Source: Flavobacterium covae (GTDB taxonomy: Bacteria > Bacteroidota > Bacteroidia > Flavobacteriales > Flavobacteriaceae). Taken from it: a stretch of DNA of 64,000 nucleotides. Every line of letters starts with the position of its first letter. Positions within the stretch are counted from its first letter, which is position 1. The stretch is taken from assembly GCA_019565575.1 (NCBI GenBank), contig CP067379.1:372001-436000 (forward strand), given 5' to 3'. The position numbers and the translations under genes are program-made. Positions 1 to 8,020 of the stretch are shown in pieces. The notes beneath the pieces are model-generated. The model saw nothing but the letters and a program-made list of their open reading frames with translations, made no database searches and was not told the origin of the DNA.

Positions 1-147
1 CCCCATAGTGGGCGGAAGTGTAAACGGTTCTTTTCAACACGGGTTTACTTCACTTTGTTTTTATTTGTTTTTTTGTGTTCAGTGATTACAATTCATTATT
101 GGTTCTTCGAGCCCAACGAAACCTTAGCTGTTGGCGGTAGTGCCTTA

Positions 148-1056
148 TTATAATTTGTTTATTTCTTCTTTGGTTAAGCCTGTTGCCTGCGTAATGATTT
201 CTACTGAAACACCTAATCTTTTTAAGGATTTAGCCGTTTCAATTTTTCCTTCAATTTTTCCTTCAATTTTTCCTTCAATTTTTCCTTCAATTTTTCCTTT
301 TATTTCTCCTTCAATTAATCCTTCCATCTTTCCATCGTCGAAAGCAGTGTCGATAACGCCTTTTAAATCTCGGTAAACTTTAAGACTGCTCTCGTATTTG
401 TCTAAATCTAATTGCCCGAAATTTGCCAACTCTGCTTTTTCAAAGGCTTGGGTAAATACTTCGTCTTTGAAAATTGTGGGAATATTTTGAAAATCTTCCA
501 AGTTTTTGATGAAATATAACCATTTGTCTAAACGGGAGTTTAAGTCGGTTTCCTGTTTGTTAAAATTGGGCATTTCTAAGTAGATATAGGTCAGTTTATC
601 GTAAAATACTTTTCCGTTTTGGTTTTTTAGTTTGATGGTATGTACTACTTCGCTTCTTTCGGGTTCTGTTTCATAATCGTCGAAGGTAAAATCTAAAACA
701 CCTACGCAATAAACCGCTTTCAAGTTATAGTTCCATTCGCCTTTTTCGGCTTGTTCTCTAATGGGAAATGTGGAGTAATAGATGGTTCTTTCTTTGAAGT
801 AGTTTTGCTTAGCTTTTTGGAGTTCTACGATGAATTTTTCGCCTTTTTCGTTTTCGCAATAGATGTCGTAGATGGCTTTTCTGTCGAGGTCGGTCTGCCC
901 GAGTTGTTCGGTGTTTTTAAAAGAAAGTTCTTTGATCTGGTCATATTCTGGCAACAAGGCATTGAGGAAGTCGATAAGTAGGTTTTTACTGGCTTCTTCC
1001 CCAAATATCTTTTTAAACCCAAAATCCGTAAAGGGATTGATGTATTTTGCCTTCAT
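148..1056 (-). CDS. Rpn family PD-(D/E)XK nuclease/putative transposase, copy A
   Basis: 302 aa. The N-terminus (INPFTDFGFKKIFG) and the nuclease core, D64 in AIYDIYC and E78-x-Q80 in FIVELQKA, fit the Rpn/PDDEXK_2 'transposase' family, whose members nick or cut DNA and promote RecA-independent recombination. The C-terminal third holds a low-complexity run of KIEG-type tetrapeptides encoded by a 12-bp tandem repeat (about 238-300), followed by a helix-turn-helix-like tail (SVEIITQATGLTKEEI). This copy has the longest tetrapeptide run of the three. A promoter-like TAAATTTG lies just upstream, and a degenerate copy of the conserved 3' hairpin lies at 1-44. Family assignment is firm; real mobility is not shown by the sequence. 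Confidence 0.9.
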   Translation of the reverse strand: MKAKYINPFTDFGFKKIFGEEASKNLLIDFLNALLPEYDQIKELSFKNTEQLGQTDLDRKAIYDIYCENEKGEKFIVELQKAKQNYFKERTIYYSTFPIREQAEKGEWNYNLKAVYCVGVLDFTFDDYETEPERSEVVHTIKLKNQNGKVFYDKLTYIYLEMPNFNKQETDLNSRLDKWLYFIKNLEDFQNIPTIFKDEVFTQAFEKAELANFGQLDLDKYESSLKVYRDLKGVIDTAFDDGKMEGLIEGEIKGKIEGKIEGKIEGKIEGKIETAKSLKRLGVSVEIITQATGLTKEEINKL

Positions 1057-1078
1057 GTTCTCAACTTGTTTTCTTTGT

Positions 1079-1086
1079 CAAATTTA
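1079..1086 (-). promoter_or_regulatory. Candidate -7 element of Rpn copy A
   Basis: On the minus strand TAAATTTG matches the Bacteroidota -7 consensus TAnnTTTG, 22 nt before the ATG, which implies a leader of roughly 15 nt. Identical positions exist before copies B and C. No clear -33 TTTG is seen. Confidence 0.5.
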
Positions 1087-1220
1087 CAAAAAATAATCTT
1101 TGATGTTGATCTTAAATTTCGGAGGATTCTGGTTGAGTATATAATTAAAATAATCGTTCGTTCGAGCGTGAAGCGCATCGAGAATCAAGACTAATTTTTA
1201 TTGCTTTTGTAAGATAGTGT

Positions 1221-1535
1221 CTCAACATGCGGTTTGTCACTCCTACACAAGGAGGAGTTTCATAATCAATAGTATGTGATTTCTCCCTTTGGTCGAAATG
1301 ACAAGATTGCGAGCTTTTTGGGCAGTCTCAGGGTTAAAAAAATAGTATGATGAGGAAATTTCAAAGTTAGATGGTATAAATCAACATACGGTTTGCACTC
1401 CTACGAAGGAGGAGTCTTATAATCAATAGTATGTGATTTCTCCCTTTGGTCGAAATGACAAGATTGTGAACTTTTTGAACAGTCTCAGGGTTAAAAAAAT
1501 AGTATGATGAGGAAATTTCAAAGTTTAAATGGTAT
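1221..1535. repeat. Repeat array 1 (two units)
   Basis: Two units of about 155 bp. Each holds a short CTCCT...AGGAG dyad, the core TTTCTCCCTTTGGTCGAAAT, a GTCTCAGGGTTAAAA stretch and ends in GAAATTTCAAAGTT...ATGGTAT. The last unit ends in the exact sequence AAGTTTAAATGGTAT (1521-1535), which is the terminal repeat of the short elements elsewhere in the window. The array is non-coding; small open frames across it are accidental. Confidence 0.85.
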
Positions 1536-1557
1536 AAAAAACCAAAATAAAATAACT

Positions 1558-1583
1558 TCAAAAAAAAGAGGCGTTTATGCCTC
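1558..1583 (-). terminator. Rho-independent terminator of Rpn copy B
   Basis: On the minus strand the stem GAGGC-ataaac-GCCTC is followed by eight T. It lies 130 bp downstream of the copy B stop codon. Confidence 0.8.
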
Positions 1584-1614
1584 TTGTATATTCTTAAATT
1601 TTTACTTCGATATT

Positions 1615-1655
1615 CCCATAGTGGATGGAATCTCAACGGTTCCGTCCAACATGGG
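1615..1655. repeat. Conserved 3' hairpin of Rpn unit B
   Basis: CCCATAGTGGATGGAA (1615-1630) pairs with TTCCGTCCAACATGGG (1640-1655) at 14 of 16 positions around a 9-nt loop. The same hairpin follows copy C, and a degraded one follows copy A at the window edge. It is followed by a second small dyad, GCTCTTCGAGC. Conservation next to the transposase 3' end suggests a role as element end or transcript end; that is inference. Confidence 0.7.
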
Positions 1656-1712
1656 TTTGATTGTTAGCTCTTCGAGCCCAACGAAACCTTAACTGTTGGC
1701 GGTAGTGCCTTA

Positions 1713-2597
1713 TTATAATTTGCTGATTTCTTCTTTGGTTAAACCTGTTGCCTGCGTAATTATTTCTACTGAAACATCTAATCTTTTTAAGGATTTAGCC
1801 GTTTCAATCTTTCCTTTTATTTCTCCTTCAATTAATCCTTCAATTAATCCTTCAATTAATCCTTCCATCTTTCCTTCGTCGAAAGCAGTGTCAATAACGC
1901 CTTTTAAATCTCGGTAAACTTTAAGGCTGCTCTCGTATTTGTCTAAATCTAATTGCCCGAAATTTGCCAATTCTGCCTTTTCAAAGGCTTGGGTAAATAC
2001 TTCGTCTTTGAAAATTGTGGGAATATTTTGAAAATCTTCCAAGTTTTTGATGAAATATAACCATTTGTCTAAACGGGAATTTAATTGGTTTTCCTGTTTG
2101 TTAAAATTGGGCATTTCTAAGTAGATATAGGTCAGTTTATCGTAAAATACTTTTCCGTTTTGGTTTTTTAGTTTGATGGTATGTACTACTTCGCTTCTTT
2201 CGGGTTCTGTTTCGTAATCGTCGAAGGTAAAATCTAAAACACCTACGCAATAAACCGCTTTCAAGTTATAGTTCCATTCGCCTTTTTCGGCTTGTTCTCT
2301 AATGGGAAATGTGGAGTAATAGATGGTTCTTTCTTTGAAGTAGTTTTGCTTGGCTTTTTGGAGTTCTACGATGAATTTTTCGCCTTTTTCGTTTTCGCAA
2401 TAGATGTCGTAGATGGCTTTTCTGTCGAGGTCGCTCTGCCCGAGTTGCTCGGTGTTTTTAAAAGAAAGTTCTTTGATCTGGTCATATTCTGGCAACAAGG
2501 CATTGAGGAAGTCGATAAGCAGGTTTTTACTGGCTTCTTCCCCAAATATCTTCTTAAACCCAAAATCCGTAAAGGGATTGATGTATTTTGCCTTCAT
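1713..2597 (-). CDS. Rpn family PD-(D/E)XK nuclease/putative transposase, copy B
   Basis: 294 aa, nearly identical to copies A and C through the nuclease core (D64, E78-x-Q80). It differs mainly in the C-terminal tetrapeptide tract, here three GLIE-type repeats before EIKGKIETAKS, so the three copies differ by whole 12-bp steps that keep the frame. It has the same upstream TAAATTTG and a strong terminator on its 3' side. The intact frame in all three copies, in a window full of frameshifts elsewhere, suggests the genes are real and probably expressed. Confidence 0.9.
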   Translation of the reverse strand: MKAKYINPFTDFGFKKIFGEEASKNLLIDFLNALLPEYDQIKELSFKNTEQLGQSDLDRKAIYDIYCENEKGEKFIVELQKAKQNYFKERTIYYSTFPIREQAEKGEWNYNLKAVYCVGVLDFTFDDYETEPERSEVVHTIKLKNQNGKVFYDKLTYIYLEMPNFNKQENQLNSRLDKWLYFIKNLEDFQNIPTIFKDEVFTQAFEKAELANFGQLDLDKYESSLKVYRDLKGVIDTAFDEGKMEGLIEGLIEGLIEGEIKGKIETAKSLKRLDVSVEIITQATGLTKEEISKL

Positions 2598-2619
2598 GTT
2601 CTCAACTTGTTTTCTTTGT

Positions 2620-2627
2620 CAAATTTA
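2620..2627 (-). promoter_or_regulatory. Candidate -7 element of Rpn copy B
   Basis: TAAATTTG on the minus strand, in the same place and context as before copies A and C. Confidence 0.5.
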
Positions 2628-2763
2628 CAAAAAATAATCTTTGATGTTGATCTTAAATTTCGGAGGATTCTGGTTGAGTATATAATTGAAATCATCGTTC
2701 GTTCGAGCGTGAAGCGCATCGAGAATCAAGACTAATTTTTATTGCTTTTGTAGGATAGTGACT

Positions 2764-3654
2764 AAATCAACATGCGGTTTGTCACTCCTGCGTAAGGAGG
2801 AGTTTGATAATCAATAGTATGTGATTTCTCCCTTTGGTCGAAATGACAAGATTGTGAATTTTTTGGGTAGTCTCAGGGTTAAAAAAATAGTATGATGAGG
2901 AAATTTCAAAGTTAGATGGTATAAATCAACATGCGGTTTGTTTCTCCTGCGTGAGGAGGAGTTTGATAATCAATAGTATGTGATTTCTCCCTTTGGTCGA
3001 AATGACAAGATTGCGAACTTTTTGGGCAGTCTCAGGGTTAAAAAAAGTATTATGAGGAAATTTCAAAGTTAGATGGTGTAAATAAACATGTGGTTTGTCA
3101 CTACGTAAGGAGGAGTTTGATAATCAATAGTATGTGATTTCTCCCTTTGGTCGAAATGACAAGATTGCGAACTTTTTGGGTAGTCTCGAGGTTAAAAAAA
3201 AGTATTATGAGGAAATTTCAAAGTTAGATGGTATAAATCAACATGCGGTTTGTCACTCCGACGTGAGGAGGAGTTTGATAATCAATAGTATGTGATTTCT
3301 CCCTTTGGTCGAAATGACAAGATTGTGAATTTTTTGGGTAGTCTCGAGGTTAAAAAAATAGTATAAATCAACATGCAGTTTGTCACTCCGACGTGAGGAG
3401 GAGTTTGATAATCAACATTATGTGATTTCTCCCTTTGGTCGAAATGACAAGATTGTGAATTTTTTGGGTAGTCTCGAGGTTAAAAAAATAGTATAAATCA
3501 ACATGCAGTTTGTCACTCCGACGTGAGGAGGAGTTTGATAATCAACATTATGTGATTTCTCCCTTTGGTCGAAATGACAAGATTGCGAACTTTTTGAACA
3601 GTCTCAGGGTTAAAAAAATAGTATTATAAGGAAATTTCAAAGTTTAAATGGTAT
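2764..3654. repeat. Repeat array 2 (six units)
   Basis: Units begin near 2764, 2923, 3080, 3235, 3365 and 3495, giving periods of 159, 157, 155, 130 and 130 bp. The two shorter units lack the GAGGAAATTTCAAAGTTAGATG segment. Only the last unit ends in the exact AAGTTTAAATGGTAT (3640-3654); internal units have the variant AAGTTAGATGGTAT. This pattern fits tandem amplification inside an element whose outer end is fixed. Confidence 0.85.
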
Positions 3655-3677
3655 AAAAAACCAAAATAAAATAACTT

Positions 3678-3702
3678 CAAAAAAAAGAGGCGTTTATGCC
3701 TC
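3678..3702 (-). terminator. Rho-independent terminator of Rpn copy C
   Basis: Minus-strand GAGGC stem (3687-3702 on the plus strand) followed by a run of T, identical in design to the terminator behind copy B. Confidence 0.8.
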
Positions 3703-3733
3703 TTGTATATTCTTAAATTTTTACCTATAAATC

Positions 3734-3774
3734 CCCATAGTGGATGGAATCTCAACGGTTCCGTCCAACATGGG
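3734..3774. repeat. Conserved 3' hairpin of Rpn unit C
   Basis: Same 16-bp arm hairpin as after copy B, with identical arms and loop. Confidence 0.7.
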
Positions 3775-3831
3775 TTTGATTGTTAGCTCTTCGAGCCCAA
3801 CGAAACCTTAGTTGTTGGCGGTAGTGCCTTA

Positions 3832-4719
3832 TTATAATTTGTTGATTTCTTCTTTGGTTAAGCCTGTTGCCTGCGTAATGATTTCTACTGAAACACCTAA
3901 TCTTTTTAAGGATTTAGCCGTTTCAATCTTTCCTTTTATTTCTCCTTCAATTAATCCTTCCATCTTTCCTTCAATTAATCCTTCCATCTTTCCATCGTCG
4001 AAAGCAGTGTCGATAACGCCTTTTAGATCTCGGTAAACTTTAAGGCTGCTCTCGTATTTGTCTAAATCTAATTGCCCAAAATTTGCCAACTCTGCTTTTT
4101 CAAAGGCTTGGGTAAATACTTCGTCTTTGAAAATTGTGGGAATATTTTGAAAATCTTCCAAGTTTTTGATGAAATATAACCATTTGTCTAAACGGGAATT
4201 TAAGTCGGTTTCCTGTTTGTTAAAATTGGGCATTTCTAAGTAGATATAGGTCAGTTTATCGTAAAATACTTTTCCGTTTTGGTTTTTTAGTTTGATGGTA
4301 TGTACTACTTCGCTTCTTTCGGGTTCTGTTTCGTAATCGTCGAAGGTGAAATCTAAAACACCTACGCAATAAACCGCTTTCAAATTATAGTTCCATTCGC
4401 CTTTTTCGGCTTGTTCTCTAATGGGAAATGTGGAGTAGTAATAGATGGTTCTTTCTTTGAAATAGTTTTGCTTGGCTTTTTGGAGTTCTACGATGAATTT
4501 TTCGCCTTTTTCGTTTTCGCAATAGATGTCGTAGATGGCTTTTCTGTCGAGGTCGCTCTGCCCGAGTTGCTCGGTGTTTTTAAAAGAAAGTTCTTTGATC
4601 TGGTCATATTCTGGCAACAAGGCATTGAGGAAGTCGATAAGTAGGTTTTTACTGGCTTCTTCCCCAAATATCTTCTTAAACCCAAAATCCGTAAAGGGAT
4701 TGATGTATTTTGCCTTCAT
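3832..4719 (-). CDS. Rpn family PD-(D/E)XK nuclease/putative transposase, copy C
   Basis: 295 aa. Same family and nuclease residues as copies A and B. It carries one extra tyrosine after ERTIYY (a 3-bp duplication of TAG/CTA type near 4437) and a mixed tetrapeptide tract (KMEGLIEG twice). The sequence drift between copies is small, but each tract is distinct, so the 12-bp repeat is the fastest-changing part. The downstream hairpin and terminator match copy B. Confidence 0.9.
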   Translation of the reverse strand: MKAKYINPFTDFGFKKIFGEEASKNLLIDFLNALLPEYDQIKELSFKNTEQLGQSDLDRKAIYDIYCENEKGEKFIVELQKAKQNYFKERTIYYYSTFPIREQAEKGEWNYNLKAVYCVGVLDFTFDDYETEPERSEVVHTIKLKNQNGKVFYDKLTYIYLEMPNFNKQETDLNSRLDKWLYFIKNLEDFQNIPTIFKDEVFTQAFEKAELANFGQLDLDKYESSLKVYRDLKGVIDTAFDDGKMEGLIEGKMEGLIEGEIKGKIETAKSLKRLGVSVEIITQATGLTKEEINKL

Positions 4720-4741
4720 GTTCTCAACTTGTTTTCTTTGT

Positions 4742-4749
4742 CAAATTTA
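4742..4749 (-). promoter_or_regulatory. Candidate -7 element of Rpn copy C
   Basis: TAAATTTG on the minus strand, same spacing to the ATG as in the other copies. Confidence 0.5.
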
Positions 4750-4883
4750 CAAAAAATAATCTTTGATGTTGATCTTAAATTTCGGAGGATTCTGGTTGAG
4801 TATATAATTGAAATCATCGTTAATTCGAGCGTGAAGCGCATCGAGAATCAAGACTAATTTTTATTGCTTTTGTAGGATAGTGT

Positions 4884-5510
4884 CTCAACATGCAGTTTGT
4901 CACTACGTAAGGAGGAGTTTTATAATCACCATTGTGTGATTTCTCCCTTTGGTCGAAATGACAAGATTGCGAACTTTTTGGGTAGTCTCGAGGTTAAAAA
5001 AAAGTATTATGAGGAAATTTCAAAGTTAGATGGTATAAATCAACATGCAGTTTGTCACTCCGACGTGAAGAGGAGTCTCATAATCAATATTATGTGATTT
5101 CTCCCTTTGGTCGAAATGACAAGATTACGAACTTTTTGGGTAGTCTCGAGGTTAAAAAAAAGTATTATGAGGAAATTTCAAAGTTAGATGGTATAAATCA
5201 ACATGCGGTTTGTCTCTCCTACACAAGGAGGAGTTTGATAATCAACATTGTGTGATTTCTCCCTTTGGTCGAAATGACAAGATTGCGAATTTTTTGGGCA
5301 GTTTCAAGGTTAAAAAAAGTATTATAAGGAAATTTCAAAGTTAGATGGTATAAATCAACATGCGGTTTGTCACTCCTACACAAGGAGGAGTTTGATAATC
5401 AATAGTATGTGATCTCTCCCTTTGGTCGAAATGACAAGATTGCGAATTTTTTGGGCAGTATAAGGGTTAAAAAAATAGTATTATGAGGAAATTTCAAAGT
5501 TAGATGGTAT
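4884..5510. repeat. Repeat array 3 (four units)
   Basis: Units start near 4884, 5037, 5195 and 5352 (periods of about 153-158 bp). It ends at 5510 in the variant AAGTTAGATGGTAT rather than the exact terminal repeat, after which the sequence becomes unique. No open frame here is credible. Confidence 0.85.
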
Positions 5511-5803
5511 TAGGTGATAAAAATTTATCACAAACAAAAAAATTTTGAACCTAAAAAGCACTCTTATTTTTATCCTTAGTATAATAAAACCACATCTACA
5601 AAAGAAAAATTTCCTTCATTTTATTTTCCCCCTTCTTTACTCATAATTTAGGTTAAATATGTATTATTTCAAAATAACATTAATTGAGTTTAACATTTCA
5701 AAAAACTTTTCTTCTCCAAAAGAACACAACAATAAATAAGCCTCAATTTTCACGCCTCTTATTTATCAATCAACAACCTTATTCCTCATTCAAAATTAAA
5801 TTT
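5511..5803. other. Non-coding AT-rich spacer before menG
   Basis: About 300 bp between the repeat cluster and the menG promoter. I see no gene, RNA or strong hairpin in it. Confidence 0.5.
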
Positions 5804-5811
5804 TATATTTG
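5804..5811 (+). promoter_or_regulatory. Candidate -7 element of menG-porT
   Basis: TATATTTG fits TAnnTTTG and lies 17 nt before the preferred menG ATG at 5828. No convincing -33 element is seen. Confidence 0.45.
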
Positions 5812-5827
5812 CTTCAAATATTTTCTT

Positions 5828-6558
5828 ATGTCAATTAGTACAAAACCTTATAAAAATTCTGACTCAAGCAAAAAGAACAAGTATCTAAAATGTTTGATAC
5901 GATATCTCATGAATACGACAGCTTAAATCGCGTGATCTCATTCGGGATAGATGTGCAGTGGCGAAAAAATATTGTAAAATTAGTAAGCACTATTCGTCCT
6001 AAAAAAATACTAGATATAGCTACAGGAACAGGGGATTTAGCCATCTTAATGAAAGATACAAAAGCTGAAAAAATTATAGGTTTAGATATTTCTGCAGGAA
6101 TGCTAGAAGTTGGTCGAGAAAAAATAAACAAAAAGGGGTTATCTAATCAAATTGAACTCATATTAGGCGATTCTGAAAATATTCCTTTCGAGGAGAACAG
6201 CTTTGATGCTATAACAGTAAGTTTTGGCATTCGAAATTTTGAGAATTTAGAAAAAGGTCTTTCCGAAATTTACAGGGTATTAAAACCAGAAGGTATTTTT
6301 GTTATTCTAGAAACTTCTGTCCCTGAAAAATTCCCTTTTAAACAAGGTTATCATTTTTACACTCAAACGATTATGCCTTTAATAGGAAAAATATTCTCTA
6401 AAGACAAAGTAGCTTATCGTTATCTAGCAGATTCAGCATCTATTTTTCCTTATGGAGAAACGTTAAACAATATTTTACAAAAAATTGGGTTTATAGATGT
6501 AAAGCATGCTCCACAAACTATGGGAGTTGCGACAATTTATTCTGCTTCAAAAAAATAA
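5828..6558 (+). CDS. menG: Demethylmenaquinone methyltransferase (UbiE/MenG), frameshifted near start
   Basis: SAM-dependent class I methyltransferase making the last step of menaquinone synthesis. Visible are MFDTISHEYDSLNRVISFG, the SAM loop ILDIATGTGDLA, a motif around FDAITVSFGIRNF and the C-terminal PQTMGVATIYSASKK typical of UbiE. The family normally starts about 20 residues earlier than the ATG at 5890. That missing part (MSISTKPYKNSDSSKK) is encoded from ATG 5828 in another frame, and adding one A to the AAAAAG run near 5875-5880 joins the two. I therefore place the start at 5828 and treat the break as a likely sequencing error. porT follows after 3 nt, so the two are probably cotranscribed. 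Confidence 0.85.
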
Positions 6559-6561
6559 AAA

Positions 6562-7266
6562 ATGAAACAATATTTAATATTATTACTATTTGCATTTCCT
6601 GTTTTAGGTCAATCTCCTTTTACCAAACACATATTTGCAAAAAAACCATTAATCAATCTAGCTAATTTTGATAAACAGCGAATTCATTTTGGTTTTTTCT
6701 TAGGATTTAATAATTATGATTTTAAAATCAGCAAAAAGCAAAATGGACAAGATGTTATTGTAGATAGTCAAACAGGTTTTAATGTAGGACTAATAGCCAA
6801 CCTAAGGCTACACGAACATATTGATTTACGTTTTGAACCAGGATTACATTACGGACAAAGAAATCTTCATTTTCCTAATATGAAAGAAAGTCGAGATGAA
6901 CTCAGAGAAGCAAAATCAACTTATATTCATTTCCCCCTTCTTTTGAAATTTTCATCAAAACGTACAGGAAATATCAAACCTTATATCGTAGGCGGTATTT
7001 CTAGATCTATCAATTTATCTAGCAACGCTGAATCTCTAGATGATAATTTTGCTAACCGCTTTAGAATGATTAAACAAAGTAATAACTATGAGTTAGGAGC
7101 TGGTATTGACATTTATCTTGAATATTTTAAATTTTCACCTTCTATAAGAGGCATTTTCGGGTTTAATAATGAAATAATCCCTGACAACAATCCTAATAGT
7201 CCATGGACTGGAAATATTGAGAGTATGAATACAAGGGGTATTTTCATAAATTTTGCTTTTCATTAA
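6562..7266 (+). CDS. porT: PorT/SprT-type outer membrane beta-barrel protein (type IX secretion)
   Basis: 234 aa with an N-terminal signal peptide ending near VLGQ and a pattern of alternating hydrophobic strands ending in aromatic F-A-F-H, as in PorT-family outer membrane barrels. PorT/SprT is required for the type IX secretion system and, in flavobacteria, gliding. The menG-porT-rRNA methyltransferase-Omp85 order is the arrangement I recall from Flavobacterium, which supports PorT rather than another small barrel. It lies 3 nt after menG and converges with the next gene with a short overlap. Confidence 0.75.
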   Translation: MKQYLILLLFAFPVLGQSPFTKHIFAKKPLINLANFDKQRIHFGFFLGFNNYDFKISKKQNGQDVIVDSQTGFNVGLIANLRLHEHIDLRFEPGLHYGQRNLHFPNMKESRDELREAKSTYIHFPLLLKFSSKRTGNIKPYIVGGISRSINLSSNAESLDDNFANRFRMIKQSNNYELGAGIDIYLEYFKFSPSIRGIFGFNNEIIPDNNPNSPWTGNIESMNTRGIFINFAFH

Positions 7267-7991
7267 AAAGTCCTCTTAAACTCACTTAAAACTATTGCAG
7301 TAGCTGTAGCTACATTCAAACTTTCCGTTTTTTGTAAATCGCCAAATTGAGGTATTGTTATTTTATGCGAAACTTTATTTTCTATTTTTTTGGAAATACC
7401 GTTTGCTTCATTACCTAAAACAATTATACCTTGCTTAGAAAGCTCTTCTTTATATATATTATTACCCTCCATAAAAGCCCCATAAATAGGAAGTTTTGTT
7501 GTACTCAAAAATGATTCTAAATCAATATAATGAACATCAACTCTAGCTATAGATCCCATGGTGGCCTGTACCACTTTTGGATTATATAAATCTACCGTTT
7601 CTTTAGTACATACAATCTGAGCAACACCAAACCAATCACAAAGTCTAATTATCGTACCCAAGTTACCTGGATCTCTAATATCATCCAGTGCTACTATAAG
7701 TCCTGTTTCTTTCAACAATTGATCTTTTGGAATTCTAAATAAAGCTAAACAATTATTTGCTGTACTTAAAGCACTCATTTTATTTAATTCAGCAACAGAC
7801 ACTAACATTTTAAATTTAGCAGGCAATTCTTCAAATAAATTTTCTGTCATATACAAATACTCTAGCTCAAACTTAGATTCTAAAAGTTCACGAATAACCT
7901 TGATTCCTTCCGCTAAAAACAAGCCGTATTCTTTCCTGTATTTTTTTTGTTGTAAACTAGAGACAAGTTTTATTTGGTTTTTGCTAAGCAT
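7263..7991 (-). CDS. TrmH/SpoU family RNA 2'-O-methyltransferase
   Basis: 242 aa. An N-terminal substrate-binding part (QKKYRKEYGLFLAEG) is followed by a SPOUT knot domain. Family motifs are visible: IVALDDIRDPGNLGTIIR, IIVLGNEANGIS and IPQFGDLQKTESLNVATATAI. It methylates a ribose in rRNA or tRNA using SAM; the exact target cannot be told from sequence. The start codon overlaps the divergent tamL promoter, so the two genes share a control region of about 30 bp. Confidence 0.85.
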   Translation of the reverse strand: MLSKNQIKLVSSLQQKKYRKEYGLFLAEGIKVIRELLESKFELEYLYMTENLFEELPAKFKMLVSVAELNKMSALSTANNCLALFRIPKDQLLKETGLIVALDDIRDPGNLGTIIRLCDWFGVAQIVCTKETVDLYNPKVVQATMGSIARVDVHYIDLESFLSTTKLPIYGAFMEGNNIYKEELSKQGIIVLGNEANGISKKIENKVSHKITIPQFGDLQKTESLNVATATAIVLSEFKRTF

Positions 7992-8004
7992 AAATGTATT
8001 TTTG
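7973..8004 (+). promoter_or_regulatory. Bacteroidota promoter of tamL-like gene
   Basis: TTTG (7973-7976), 20 nt spacer, TATTTTTG (7997-8004): a complete match to TTTG-N19/20-TAnnTTTG. The leader to the TTG start at 8021 would be only about 10 nt. Confidence 0.65.
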
Positions 8005-8020
8005 AATTAATTTTTTTGAT

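Larger units (their letters stand above)
1..5510. mobile_element. Tandem triplication of an Rpn-transposase unit
   Basis: Three consecutive units carry, on the minus strand, a PD-(D/E)XK transposase/nuclease gene and, behind its promoter, a shared segment of about 100 bp and an array of 130-160 bp repeats. Unit ends are marked by AAGTTTAAATGGTAT at 1521-1535 and 3640-3654 and by a diverged version ending at 5510, giving units of about 2.1 and 1.86 kb; the first is cut by the window edge. The genes are nearly identical, so the amplification is recent or kept uniform by gene conversion. The right half of the unit also occurs in three short elements at 12.8, 43.5 and 45.4 kb. I did not find a matching left terminal repeat beside the transposase genes, so whether the whole unit is one transposon is inference. 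Confidence 0.7.

Noticed and set aside
131..376. Plus-strand frame with FPSIFPS repeats
   Set aside because: It is the reverse reading of the 12-bp repeat inside the Rpn gene; similar shadows occur at 1696 and 3812.
1221..5510. Regular repeats that could suggest a CRISPR array
   Set aside because: Units of 130-160 bp are contiguous with no unique spacers, no short 24-40 bp repeats, and no cas genes nearby.
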